NCBI GenBank assembly: GCA_017893485.1
Contig: CM030364.1
Span: forward strand, 42,340,109 to 42,404,108
Direction of reading: 5' to 3'
Origin: Hemerocallis citrina
Lineage: Eukaryota; Streptophyta; Magnoliopsida; Asparagales; Asphodelaceae
DNA: 64,000 nucleotides
Shown: one piece after another, positions 33,522 through 45,706 of the stretch
How positions within the stretch are numbered: the first letter of the stretch is position 1
Layout of the letters: each line of letters begins with the position of its first letter
Made by a program: the position numbers and the translations under genes
Notes under the pieces: generated by a model
What the model was told of the DNA's origin: nothing
The model's database searches: none
Seen by the model: the letters and a program-made list of their open reading frames with translations, nothing else

Positions 33522-36500
33522 TGTAACGCCCCGAATTTCAAACAAGGACAAACTCGGGATTTCACAGGATCTTTACTTCACTTCGTACAATTTTACAAAG
33601 AATTTAAAACTTTTTATTCACAATACATCAGAGTTCAATTACAACTTGGTTTTACACAGCGGAAGACTAAAAGATTACAATCAATGAAAAACAACTAGTA
33701 TAACTTTAACATCATTTGCAACATCTTTAACTTCTAAACAGCAACAGCATATCCACTTTATAACTCCACGAATAGTCCATTACCTGCATGTCAATCTGTG
33801 GGCACGTCAGTTACTTAGAACTGACGAAATGTTATACACGGCTATCCTCTCTATGCCGGGAATAGTATAACGATCTCATACTTTAACAAATCAACAAAAA
33901 GATTGAATGAACAAGTAAAGTGTCAAAGGTGATTATTCTAAACATAAGTGTATGTCATGCCTTAATGCCTAATGCACACATTTCTATACTAGGATGACAC
34001 TAATGCACACTTGTTCGGATTCTATGCATCCCATACTACATAGGTCCGAGGGAAAGCGCCTACGTACTCCACATTGAAGGGTTCGATCCCTCGCCATGAG
34101 ACTACCCAGTAATAAAACAAGTTTTAGAGTTATTTCACAGATACGGATCTCAGCCTCCCTGGCTTATATTAACAGATCCCAGCCTCCCTGGCTATTATAT
34201 CGTGATGATAATCCCGTAAATGCCCTTCTAGCCCCAGTATATACATATTCTTTGGAGTATGGTAAACATCCGTCGACTACCCTAAGTCCCGGATAAAATA
34301 CAGTCCATCTCCTATGGGGCAACCACAGTCCACCAACTGGGTCTATAGCCACGGAGATCCACCGCCGACTATATAGAAGCACCCATTTACGTTTGCACAA
34401 GTTTATCACATCTTCACTTAAGTGCCTAATTATTTTTAGTTCAAGACATGAATATGTTATCACTCTAGAATCGGTTCTACCTCATACCGGATTTATTCAC
34501 ACAATACGAGATCGCCCGACGGCATTATCTCGAAATCAAGTCTCAAAATCTTTCCTTCAAAATTACCGGTAACCGAGATCTTACCAATTCTAAATCATAA
34601 ATCTTTCATGTACAAGAAGCATGGGTACACATACCCTTTAATAATCATGTCTTAACTTATTATATTCATGTCTCTAACTTATCCATAATTTAATCAATGT
34701 CTCATCTTTGCATCACTCATGATTCATTCGTTCACAATCTTTGAAAACAATAATTCTTTTCATGACATAAATCCATCACTTTAAGTCCCTTTAGCAACTT
34801 AAGCACACATAATATATCTCAACCACATTAACCTTTCTTAAACAAAATTTAGAGTATAACATTTTCAAAAGAAAAATCATTTCACACAACGATAAATCTC
34901 ATACTTTTTAATAATTAAATCTTAAGTCAGAAACTCATTATCCAATTTGAGCATGTATAATAATCAAGTATTCAACTTAAAGAAATAGTCTCCTTGAGAC
35001 AATTTATTCTCATACCAACACTTTACTTTTCTTCTAAAAATCTAAATTATGCTCTTAATTAATCTCTACTTCTCTACTACTATAATGGGAGAATGCCCTA
35101 ATGTATTTTGTCCTCAACCCAAATAATTACCGAGCTGATCCGCTTTCGAAATTATTTACCAAACTGGTCCACTTTCAAAATTATTTACCAAACTGGTCCT
35201 ACTCGCTATCAAATTGCAGGTTTAGTTTCATCGGACCCAAAAAATTAAATAAAAAGAAAAAGGGGGTGGGGTTTGATCCCGTGATTGAACAGCCAAGGCC
35301 CAAGTATTAATCCGCTAACCAATAGTCCACTGTGACTAGATTGTCACAGAGAAGGATTTAACTTCTAAAATATCAATCTCGGCCTGTAGTTTAATTTTAA
35401 CCAAAACAAAAAGAAAAAGGGGAACGTATGGTTCGAACTCGGGACCTCTGATTCCATACGAGCTACAGTGACGTTCTTAAGGACCCCCAACTAGCCAGTT
35501 AGTCCATTGTGACTACTTGGCATGAGAAACAAAACTAATCTTTGGTCCAAACTTTCTATTATTCTATTATCATCAAAACTCGATTTTCCTCTTGATCTAA
35601 TCTTTCATGTAATTATAATTGGTTCATCTATATTGAGTTTACTTTCTCACAGTAACCCATAATTTTATAATGCATAAAAATAAAACTAACTTTCAAATTT
35701 TTATATGAATTTGCATTTATTCAATTCAATCAAAGTTGCACACTACATCTTTTGCAATCAAAGAGTTTAATAGCATCAAATTTACATTACAAAAATATAG
35801 TTGCTTATCAAAAAGGAAAACTCAACAATTAATCACATGATCAAAAATCTCTACATTCATGTATACTAGTGCATGACAAAAATAAATTCTTTTCTCATTT
35901 ATCAACTAACAAGTTGTAATTTAATCTACCATAACATGATTCACTACTATTCACCACATCCAATAGCATAGATTATTCTACTCTTTTTTTTTTTTTTTTC
36001 AAAATCAAATCCTACACTACACATTTATTTTCTTATTAGCATGCACATTATCTATAATTTAGAAAGTAGGAGACACCCACTTTTATGTTTTACTACTCAT
36101 TTTTCATCACATACAAAAGTGTAAATTAAATCTACTTTTCATATCTCATTCAAAACATACATTTTCCCAAGATGAAGTTTTAACATGAATCATGGTATCA
36201 AACATCAAAATCCCATATTATTCATAGCATGTATTTTAGCATAAAAATTACCTACATAACAATATCATCTCATAAGATTAATTTATAATTTTTAGCATGA
36301 TATTTCTACAACTAGAAAGTAAGAAATCACCCACTAACACAATATTAATCTTTCTTTCTTATTCATGACCCTAGAACATAAAACAACATTTTTCAACAAA
36401 TTTCCCATACAAAAGAATACATTTTTAACATGCATAACATTTTACAAGCATTCTAACATGATCTATGGTATTAGCTCTTTAGTCAAAATCTCCTATTATT

Positions 36501-37739
36501 TGTTTAATCATAACAATATTGTTTTCATTCATAGCATGTAACACTAACATGAAATCTTAACTACATATCAAAACAAAATGCTCATATTTTGTCACTAGCA
36601 TGCATAGTTCTAAATTAGAAAGCATGAGAACCCACCTTTTGTTTGAAGGTTGAAAACTACAAATGAATGGCTTCTTCTTGCTCCTAGCAACTCCTAGTCC
36701 TCTTCTCCTCCTAGCAAATGCTCCAAGCAAGAGATCCTCCAAGCACAATAACTCTCTTTCTTTTTCTTACACTCTTTTTCTTTCTCTTTTCTTTCTCTTG
36801 TTTATTTTATTTTTGGTGTGAAAAAGAATGAGAAATAGGTTGCTATTTATAGGACAATGCTAGGGACTATATTGCAAAATCTCCCACCTAATAACTTCTC
36901 ATTTTAATTCTCTTTTTAATTCTCACCTCTTCATATTTTTAACTCCTAAAACTCCCAACCTCTCATCTCCCCACTCTCCATGAACTTAACCACTCCATTA
37001 ATCCCCTCCCCTAGCCCACAAAATGGTCCAAATACATTTGTGTGTGCATGCATACATGTACAAACAAATATGAACACATTTCTATAACTCAAAAATGTGT
37101 ACTAATATTGTAACTTGTCATGTATTAGTACATGTTTAACTAAAAAATGTGATTTTAATAATGGGCTTGCTACATGGGCTCATTTCTAATTAATTAATTT
37201 GATTATTTAGTGGGCTTGCTATATGGGCTCATTACTAATTAATTTATTTAATTATCTAGTGGGCTCCTCTCCTAATGGGCTACATTTTAGTTTATAGGTC
37301 CATGGATCAAAAGAAAGGCTAAATAAAACTAATGCATGCTAAAATAAGAAATGAGAGTAAGAAAATGGAGATAGAAAACTAGCACGTGCATCATATGTGC
37401 AAAAATTGAAAAATGCACTTTAATCAAAATAGGAAAAAATAAATTTTCATTTTATAAAACGAGTTCGAACACGTAAAATAAATAATCAATACACATAGAA
37501 ATATCACACTTAGAGATGGAAAAATACGTAATTAATACGTGCATTGAAAACACATAAAAAGCACGTAAAAATACAGAGATTGAAATATTATATTTTTGTT
37601 GACTCAAAGTAGGATAAAAATCAATATGGGAAATGCATAAATAGTCGGTAGTCAAAATACGTAGTGAAAACACGTTATATAATACACGTGCGTAACACAC
37701 GAGGGCAAAATTGTCATTTCAATTTTGCGGGGTGTTACA
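33522..37739 (-). repeat. LARD 5' LTR (right copy)
   Basis: A 4218-bp copy of 27310-31526 with the same ends and the same landmarks: TATA at 36843-36852, tRNA-like modules at 35269-35328 and 35429-35504, and a poly-T run near 35984. Differences seen by eye include CCACGAATAG for CCATGAATAG and GAGGGAAAGCG for GAGGGCAAGCG. The near identity supports recent insertion. Confidence 0.9.
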
Positions 37740-37744
37740 CGTAC

Positions 37745-38056
37745 ATTCTGGGCGGTGCTCTTTTATGGTCTGAATTCTGCCTTTTCTCAGCATTACATCC
37801 AGTGCCTTGGACAAAATGTGCAACCTTTATACCTTGTTGGTTAAGCCTGGCCTCCTCTTGTACCAATTTATTAGCCAGTTCATTCACCGCCCATTTTTCC
37901 TTATGGCATTGTAATGAGTGTGGAAAGGTCCATTCTAAGGAGGTAAAGTGTTTAGGATAAAATGAACGAGAAAAGAATTGTCCACTGTCATTCCTAAACT
38001 CTTTAGCTTTGTCGCAAGGTTCATCATCTTAATGTAGTGATCATGCATAGAGAGTG
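37745..38056 (-). pseudogene. Copia gag, middle part
   Basis: The minus strand reads SMHDHYIKMMNLATKLKSLG, then VDNSFLVHFILNTLPP, a stop, and NGPFHTHYNAIRKN, which is the conserved Copia gag (UBN2-type) centre. After this the frame shifts and only remnants continue to the LARD target site. It is bounded on the right by the non-autonomous element beginning at 38057. Confidence 0.8.
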
Positions 38057-40722
38057 TGTCACGCCCCGCTTCCCAAAATACGGGAATACGGGCACATGAC
38101 TGAGGACCAGCGGATGATGCGAATACACCATTCATAAGCTGTGCAGGTAACTCAACAATAAGATAATGACAAAAACCATGCAGGCATGTAAAATCACAAT
38201 AGGATAACAAAAGTACATGACAGTCCATAACTTAACCAACAACTAGAAATAAAAACATAGTTACGGGTCAAACATGGCCGGATTACAATAAAGAGTAGCA
38301 TTAATAAAACATGAATTAAAGCAACATGAAATTAAACGAGACTAAAACACTTGATCAGCAACACCTTCGGGTAACTCTCCATTTGGGCCTGCAAGTACAT
38401 GATTACAAAAAAGAAGAAACAAGAAGATACCCATTAATGCAAGTCACGGGCTGCGAGTGGTACGAGCTAACAGGACAAGTATAAAAATAAACAAAAGCAG
38501 GGAAAGGAGCAAGGAACCAAGAATTATGTAATAGGAGAAATACAACATGTAAACAGGATCATGAATAAGACATCATGAAACAAGTGGCATGTAAACAAGT
38601 AATCAAGTAATCATGTAAACAAGTTTACATGAACATGTAACATGTAATTGGCTTATGCAAGTGCACGTGTTAATCATATGTCTTTTATTAATTCTATCTA
38701 GGTAGCACTTCATGGATCCATTATTTTACTACGTGGTTGCTAATTCTATCTAGGTAGCACTTCATAGATCCATTATTTTACTACATAGTTGCTACATACA
38801 ATCAGTTAAGTTTAGGCCTAGTGGTGGATTCTTAAGGTCACATACTCGAAAAAAACATATCAATTGTATCTTGTTCGAGATACGTGCAAATTTGTAACAT
38901 GAAACATGTAGAGTGTAAACTTGTAATGTGAAACATGTAGAGTGTAAACTTGTTGCGTGAAACATATAAACTTGCAATCATGTAATGGATTCTTGAGGTA
39001 GCCCCCGTAGATTCTAGAGGTGGCCCCCGTCAACCCCTGATGTGGCACTTAGTTCTACGTGGCACTTAGTTCTATATAACTTGTAATCATGGGAAACACT
39101 GGCCCCCTTCTGAGTACACTTACCTATATTGTCCACTACTATGGTCTTTTCCTTAAACCTAGGCTTGTTACTTTTATTAATTTTAATCAACAATAACAAG
39201 ATATCATATTTAAACTACTATCACGGGTAAAACAATCATGCACATAATCATGTATAATCCTAAGAGTACATACGTGTGTATCAATCGTGTTCATGTAATG
39301 CATGTGATAACAAGGTATTCGCGATCATGTACGAATACGGGATCAACGGATTATGTATAGCAACAGATTTCAATTTGACCGAAGAATACGAATTAGAGAC
39401 AGAGAATATATTTGCGGTATTTTGTAAAGAAAGCTTTACAAGAACAAACAGATTGTACAAGAGAATACTTGCCTGAGAGACGACGACGAAAACAAAGCAA
39501 GAACAAGAATAACGGGAACAGATTCCTAGCACGAACGCAACAACGGATCGAATGGACACACAAACCAATCACGAACACAATCGGATGGCTGAGATCGAAG
39601 ATCAAGATCAAGATGATCGGATCAGATCGGACGGTCAGATTTTCCTGATGATGAAGATAATGATGAAGATCAAGATCGATCGATCAAACGGCTGCAATCA
39701 AAGGAAATTAATGATCATCATGATCGTGATGATCAAGAGGGGATCGGACGGCTAGGATCTAATCGAATGATCAAAAGGAGATCGACGGCCCACATCCAAT
39801 CAAGCATGATGATGATCATGATCACATCAGATCGGACGGATCAGATTGAAGATATCAAGATCAGATGAGATCAAGGTGATCGACGATCGGATGGCTCACA
39901 TCAAAGATGATCAAAACCCTTAATCACCAGCACACGCACAACTGCAAGCCACGACAGCCTGGGGGGAAGTGCTCGGCAAGATGCTACAGTCATGGAGGAG
40001 CCAGGGTGGAGCTGTGGACACTGAGGTGACGTGCAGGCGCATTGGCTGCGCTGTTGCGTCGCGAAGACTGCCGCGTCAGGAGGCAGGGCACGCACAGGGC
40101 GACAAGGACGTTGCTGGGCGGTGCTCAGGGCGGTTGTCGAAGGATCAGGGTGCTGGGCAGTGTCACAGCAGGGGGCTGCAGTCGCGATAAGGGAAAGGAG
40201 GCAGGGCGACTCGGCAGTTGAACAGGGAGCAGGGCATGGGGACCAGGGCAGAGCTTCGGCTATGGGTTGGTGGTTCGGCAATGGGGGAGAGAACGAAGGG
40301 TCGACGAGGCTAAAGACTTTCATCGATGTCGGGAAGCGATGCGATGCATGGTAGGACGAGCGGGAGGACAGAGGTGAAGAGAAGGTCGGAGGATCGGGAG
40401 GAGCACCGGTCGCTGGCTGCGTCGGAGGAGAGGGAGCAGCGGTGAACGAGATGCTCGAACGAGAGGCTGCGCTCGGGGATGAGCACACAGTGGCTGGTGA
40501 CGGTGAGGAGTGGGTGGGGGTTGCGCCAGCGAAGCACGAGTGTGTTGTGGGATGGATGGCGGAGGTGGAGCCAGAGGGAGACGAGGGCAGGTGAGCTCAA
40601 GGGAGGAAGAGAGGAGGGTTCCTCTGTTTTAGGTTTGGAGACAGAGGAGGGGAAGAGAGAGAGAGAAGGAGACAGGGACAGAGAGTGCGGGAGAGAGAAC
40701 AGGGAGTGGGGGGGGGGATTTT
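38057..40722 (-). repeat. 3' LTR of the second non-autonomous element, part 1
   Basis: Plus-strand start TGTCACGCCCCG, then text shared with 45707-47777 (for example CAATAGGATAACAAAAGTA). It contains a 52-bp tandem duplication of ATTCTATCTAGGTAGCACTT (38691 and 38743) that the other copy lacks, a GATC-rich zone at 39590-39910, and a GC-rich part that follows. It is cut at 40722 by a solo LTR and resumes at 44536. Confidence 0.75.
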
Positions 40723-41090
40723 TGTGACGCCCCACTTCCCAAAAACTCGGAATACGGGTGCGTGATGAAGCCCAGCGAATGGTTTTCATCATTCATAATC
40801 TGTAGGATCGACTCAGCATTATAACAAGAAATATAACAAGATATACACAACCACGCATGCATGAATAATTTATTAATCAACAGAAACAATTGAAACAAAA
40901 TAATAATATCTCAAATAGTTTTCAAATCTAGATCAAAAGACAAAACTCAGGACTATAAGCCCGTTACAAGATTCAAGTAACAAAAGAAATAAATAATTCA
41001 AAAACAAAATATTTTAAAGCAAGTCTTCTTTCCAAGCAATGCCTAGAACGCCTGCTCACCAATTTCAGCAGGCAATTCATCTCCAAAGTC

Positions 41091-41134
<44 letters not shown>

Positions 41135-44100
41135 AGTAAAAAAATAGAGAAAACGAGACAAACACCCTTAGTGCAAGTTAGGGCTGTAAATTGTACAAGC
41201 AAGGGTATGAAAACAAGTACAAGAAATATGGAACAAGATTTAGAATCAAGAATGTATAACATAATATAATAGGGATGCAATGAGTAGTGGGATTCAAGAA
41301 ACTAGCTAGAAAAAAAATTCAAGTGACAAGATTGGGTAACAAGTACTTGTAGTAGAACAAGTGGCACGAGAACATGTAATGGTATCAAGCATCATGTAAC
41401 AAGTATCACGTACAAGTATCAAGTAACAAGTAACAAGTCTCAAGTAACAAGTCTCAAGTCTCATGTCTCAAGTAGTACAAGTAACAAGTTAATCTTAAGT
41501 CTAATGTTTAAATCTATCTAGGTAGCATTTCATGTATCCATATTTTTACTACATGGTTGCTACATACAATCAGTTATGTTTAGGCCTAGTGGTGGATTTT
41601 ATAGGGCGGTGTACTCAGACATCAAGTATCAAGCAAGCATGGTTCATGAATCCGAAAATAAAGTAACAAGTTCACGAAACAAGTTCGTGAATCCACTAAT
41701 AAGTTTAAGAAGCACACAGTGGGTTCATGAATCCAACAAGTTCATGAGCCAAGTAATAGCTTCATGAATCCATCAAGATACAACAAATTCATGAGCCAAG
41801 TACTGGGAAACACGGGCCCCTTCCGAGTACACTTACCTATATCGTCCACTACTATGGTCTTTCCCTTAAACCCCGGCTTGTTATTTATTATTATTATTAT
41901 TAACCAAGCATTAAAGTGTGCGAAACAGGTCAAGTAAACATGATCAAGAACATGGAACAAGTCTAGGCTAGGTAGGATACATGTTCGAGGGTCAAAACAA
42001 TTCAAAGTATCAAGAACGACGAGAATTCGAAATCTGGATAGCATGACGTTGCTACACCAAAACTACGATTTTCGTCTCTAAAAGAATGCAAATGTGGATC
42101 CGTCAGAAGGTCCAGAAACTAGACTCCTTCCCGATTCCAATGCATATAAATAAGGTACATAAAAGTTGCGTAACATGTGTCAAAATAGCAAACTATACAG
42201 CATTTGTGTTCAGCCAGAATTTGTGAAACTGAGTTTATATATTGAAATAGGGTTGAAACTTCATTAATTAATTCTGAAAAAATTAGGGAATGTTCTCTAG
42301 GGTGTCCAGTATCAGTATTCAAAATTTCAAGTCATTTACTTACTAGTAGCATAGTTAAAATAATTGTAAACCAAAGTGGTGCAGCAGTTTTTATGAATCT
42401 GCAATTTCCGACACAACAGCAGTAAAACTGCGATATCTTCTAGACCGTAACTCAGAATTCAAAAATTCTGGATGTTATTGGCAACTAGACCCTTAGGGAT
42501 ATATTTCATATTCAGGACCCAAGTTCAGATTTTGATTTTATCGGGGTCGAAACAGCAAACCAGGACAGACAGAAACCAAATAAGACACTTTTTACATGAA
42601 ATGTATCAGAATTATACTAGTTGTGAACAAGTGTATCAACGAAGGATTGTGACTCTTAGATCATGTAATAGATAAGGAGAAACATGAGATCGTCGACGAT
42701 AAACAAAGAGGAGTCACATTTACAATCTAATTGCAGTATTTTTATGGAAAAACTTGGACTAGAAAACGAAATGTACAAGAAGATACTTGCCTTTAGGACG
42801 ACGCTAGATCCGATATATTGAGAATAACGGGATCGGAATCCCGACGACATGGCGACGAGCAAACGATCACCATAATCATTATCGGGCACGGATCTCGATG
42901 ATCAAGATGGTGATCAAGATGAAGATCAAGCGAATCCAACGGCCAAGATCGAAAATAAAACATATAAGAATTCGAAGAGTACCAAAAGAGTAAATTTACC
43001 ATGATTGACAATTTAATGAATGAGAACAAAAGTGGATTAAATGTTTAACTTACAAAGTAGAAGACGAACGAGACGTTCGAGACGATCAAGGGCCGAGATT
43101 AAGTGTGATCGATCGATCGGACAGCTGAGATCGAAGATCAAGATCAAGATCAAGATGATGATCATGATCGCAATGATCAAAAGAGATCCGACGGTCGAGA
43201 TTAAGATCTTGATGATGATGATGATGATGATGATGATGCGAACAACGGCCGAGATCAACGGATCAAGAAGACGATGATCGTGATTGTGATGAACGACGAT
43301 TAGACGGCTGAGATTCAAAAGATCAACAACTTCCGATCAAACAGCAACCCATCAACGGCGACGGTCGGCGACTGGTTCACGGTGGCTGGTTGGCGGATGG
43401 CGACGACAGAATAGGGTTGCCGATGGATGGAGACGACGGCGCCGCAGGAGGCGCACACAGGGGAAACAACACAGGGTAGCTGCATTGCTGCTTCGCTGGC
43501 ATCGGGCTGAGCAACATAGGGAGAGGTTCGCGTTGTGGAGGTCGCAAAGGTGGCGGGATGCTGGCATTGTTGCTGTCGTCAGCTGGGCATGACAGGAGGT
43601 GTGATGGGGTGAGGAACAGCATAGGGGAGGGTCACTGCCGTCGGTTGGAGACGACGCAATGCAGGAGCAGTACAAGGATGACGACGCTACTGCATCGCGA
43701 GAAGGGGGAGGGCGCGATTGGTGGTGCGGCAAGGAGCGCCGGGAGCATGCTGCTGCCGTCGAGGAGTCACGACAGGGGGATCTGTCGCCTGGTCGGGGTC
43801 GAGCTGCTGCAGGGGGGGCGGGGTGCACACAGGAGGTAGGGGGAGAGAGAGAGACGAACGGAAGGGATGGGTTGAACGGGGAGAGAGAGAGTTGGAAGGA
43901 GGCGGGTACTAGTGAAGATGAACAGTTGGGTAAATGATATATATATGGGGTATTAGTTAGGGTTAAGAGTAGGTAACACGTAGGGTAAATAGGGTATTGG
44001 GTATTGAAATGGGTAGAAAATCCAATAGGAGAATGGTTTTTGGGTTATTAAAATCTATAGGGTTTAAAATCCAATAAATAAATAAATAATAGGATTGGGT

Positions 44101-44530
44101 TTAATTAAAAGATCCAATAGGAGAAAAAATAATAATTAGCATTATAGGGTTTTTTTAAAAATATACATATAAACATATATCAAATCAAATAATAAAATAC
44201 AATTAAATAAGCATATTCGGGCTTTACAAAAATAATACTAATACTAATAATAATAATAATAATAAGATTTATATAACAAAATATACATTTATCAAAATAA
44301 CTCAAACAACAACAACACATTTACATTTAAATTGAGTAAAAATACAAATAACCGATCAATTAGAAACAGAAATTAAAATATGCCATTATTCGAACAAAAT
44401 ATAGTTTTTGATTAGAAAACACTTTAATAAAAGATCCGAAACAATTTCAAAACAAAAGAAAAAGATTTTATAGTTAGTCAAAATACAGAAAATATTCAAA
44501 TTTTATGTATTTGGGAAAACAGGGGTTACA
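40723..44530 (-). mobile_element. Solo LTR inside the LTR, duplication ATTTT
   Basis: A 3808-bp LTR starts TGTGACGCCCCACTTCCC and ends CAGGGGTTACA. It is flanked by ATTTT at 40718-40722 and 44531-44535. It shares blocks with the host LTR (GTAGCATTTCATG, TAGGCCTAGTGGTGGATT, CCGAGTACACTTACCTATAT), so it is a diverged member of the same family. A minus-strand TATA region lies at 43935-43946. It contains a (TA)n run at 41095-41132 and a (GAT)n run near 43213-43238. No interior or second LTR is present, which suggests LTR-LTR recombination. Confidence 0.8.
41095..41132. repeat. (TA)n microsatellite
   Basis: An uninterrupted TA dinucleotide run of about 19 units within the solo LTR. It creates spurious short open frames on both strands. 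Confidence 0.9.
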
Positions 44531-44535
44531 ATTTT

Positions 44536-45025
44536 AAATGAAAATAATGTATAAAATAATAAATATGATATAATAAATATATTATAATAATGGGTAGTAA
44601 TGAGAGTGGGGGGTTGTGGGGTTACGGAATAAGAAGAGTGGGGGAATGTGAGGGGTTGTGTACGGGTGGATTAGAATGTGGGAATTTGAATGTAATCATT
44701 TAGGATGGAGTCTATGCAATATATATATGAGTACTGGGTTGGATTTGGGCTTGGTCTATGGGCTCAAAAATAATATAATAAATTAGTTATAGAATTAGGC
44801 TTAAATTAAACAATTGGGCTTGGGCTTCAAATCATTTAATAAATCAATTATGGGATTGGTCTTCAAAACATTCAAATATTAAAACGGTTGAATAATTAAA
44901 TATTGGGCTTCATAAAAGTAGTTTGAATAATATAATCAATTAAGAAAGAATAGTTACAAGATACTAGGAATTTAAAATACGAAAAAATACTTGAAAAATA
45001 CATATTAACGAAAACAGGGGTTACA
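44536..45025 (-). repeat. 3' LTR of the second non-autonomous element, part 2
   Basis: The remaining 490 bp of the interrupted LTR end with ACAGGGGTTACA. The minus-strand TATA region (ATATATATA near 44718-44728) lies here. Together with 38057-40722 the LTR is about 3.16 kb. Confidence 0.65.
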
Positions 45026-45706
45026 AATCCTACCCACCTTACAACAAAATTTCGTCCTCGAAATTTGCGTAAGCGGTATATAGGACAGAGCAAAAACAAA
45101 CTTAGAAAAAAACAAAACTGGAATTTAAAGGGAAAGAGGCAAAATGGTGGCAACACAAAATGAGAAAGAACATGGATAAGAATGAAGTGATAAAAAATGT
45201 CAAATAGAGATTCAATGAATGATGACAATGTAATGTATGAAAGGAAAGCAAGCAGTGCAAGGAAGGGAAAGCAATAAGAAAATTTTGTAAACTATGGGTT
45301 ATGGGCCCACCACGCTTTTGTTGCGCTACTCTGATGGCGACGCTCCACGTGGCAGACATGTCGTTGTAGACCACATGGCACCAATCGACGAACCGAGTAG
45401 GAAAAAGAATAAGATATTGAAATCAAAAGAATATGAGTACAAAAAGAAAGAATCTATATCCAATAAGAAATCAATAATTGTGAATGAATGGAAGAGGCGA
45501 GACAACTGAGAAATAAAAGAACTAAATGTGAAGGAATCAAGAGGAATCAGATAAGAGGAGTATCCAGATTATGTTGGTTATTCATTATCCATGTGATCAA
45601 CGTGGTGCATATATTGTTGAGTTAACCTGGCTAAGTCAAGCCTGTCTAATGTATTAGTCAAACTAACACATTAGCCAAACCTGAGCTCTGATACCACTAA
45701 AAACCC
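45026..45706 (-). other. Interior of the second non-autonomous element (PPT, hairpin, tRNA-like part, PBS)
   Basis: Only 0.68 kb without coding capacity. On the minus strand, next to the LTR, lies GTAAGGTGGGTAGGATT (polypurine tract, 45026-45042), preceded by the hairpin AAATTTCG-AGGA-CGAAATTT (45047-45066). The text around this hairpin is typical of the 3' end of plant chromovirus interiors. The PBS TGGTATCAGAGC is at 45685-45696, ten bases from the LTR, and may extend through CAGGTTT into the T-arm complement of the tRNA after a one-base bulge. Confidence 0.75.
45292..45335 (-). other. Initiator tRNA-Met 5'-half-like segment
   Basis: Read on the minus strand, 44 bases match positions 1 to about 44 of plant initiator tRNA-Met as I know it with five differences, all transitions. 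The anticodon stem-loop GGGCCCATAACCC is perfectly preserved. It begins ATCAGAGTAGCGCA and lies about 350 bases from the PBS. The 3' half of the tRNA is absent, so this is not a functional tRNA gene. Confidence 0.75.

Larger units (their letters stand above)
27310..37739 (-). mobile_element. LARD-like non-autonomous LTR retrotransposon, young, complete
   Basis: A complete 10.4-kb element is flanked by the perfect 5-bp duplication CGTAC (27305-27309 and 37740-37744). It consists of two 4.2-kb LTRs around a 2.0-kb interior without coding capacity. The orientation is minus: the polypurine tract adjoins the left LTR, and the PBS, which matches initiator tRNA-Met, adjoins the right LTR. Large LTRs with a conserved non-coding interior are the definition of LARDs. 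I noticed only about eight single-base differences plus a poly-T length change between the LTRs, which implies a recent insertion. It needs proteins from another element to move; signals shared with the chromovirus at 51723 make that type a candidate. Confidence 0.9.

Noticed and set aside
43352..43937. GC-rich overlapping open frames on both strands (also 39900-40490 and 47465-47820)
   Set aside because: They are low-complexity Arg/Ser/Pro/Gly products of GC-rich LTR sequence. The corresponding zones in sister LTRs do not preserve the frames.
45292..45335. Functional initiator tRNA-Met gene
   Set aside because: Only the 5' half is present and it has five substitutions; the T-arm and 3' acceptor strand are missing.
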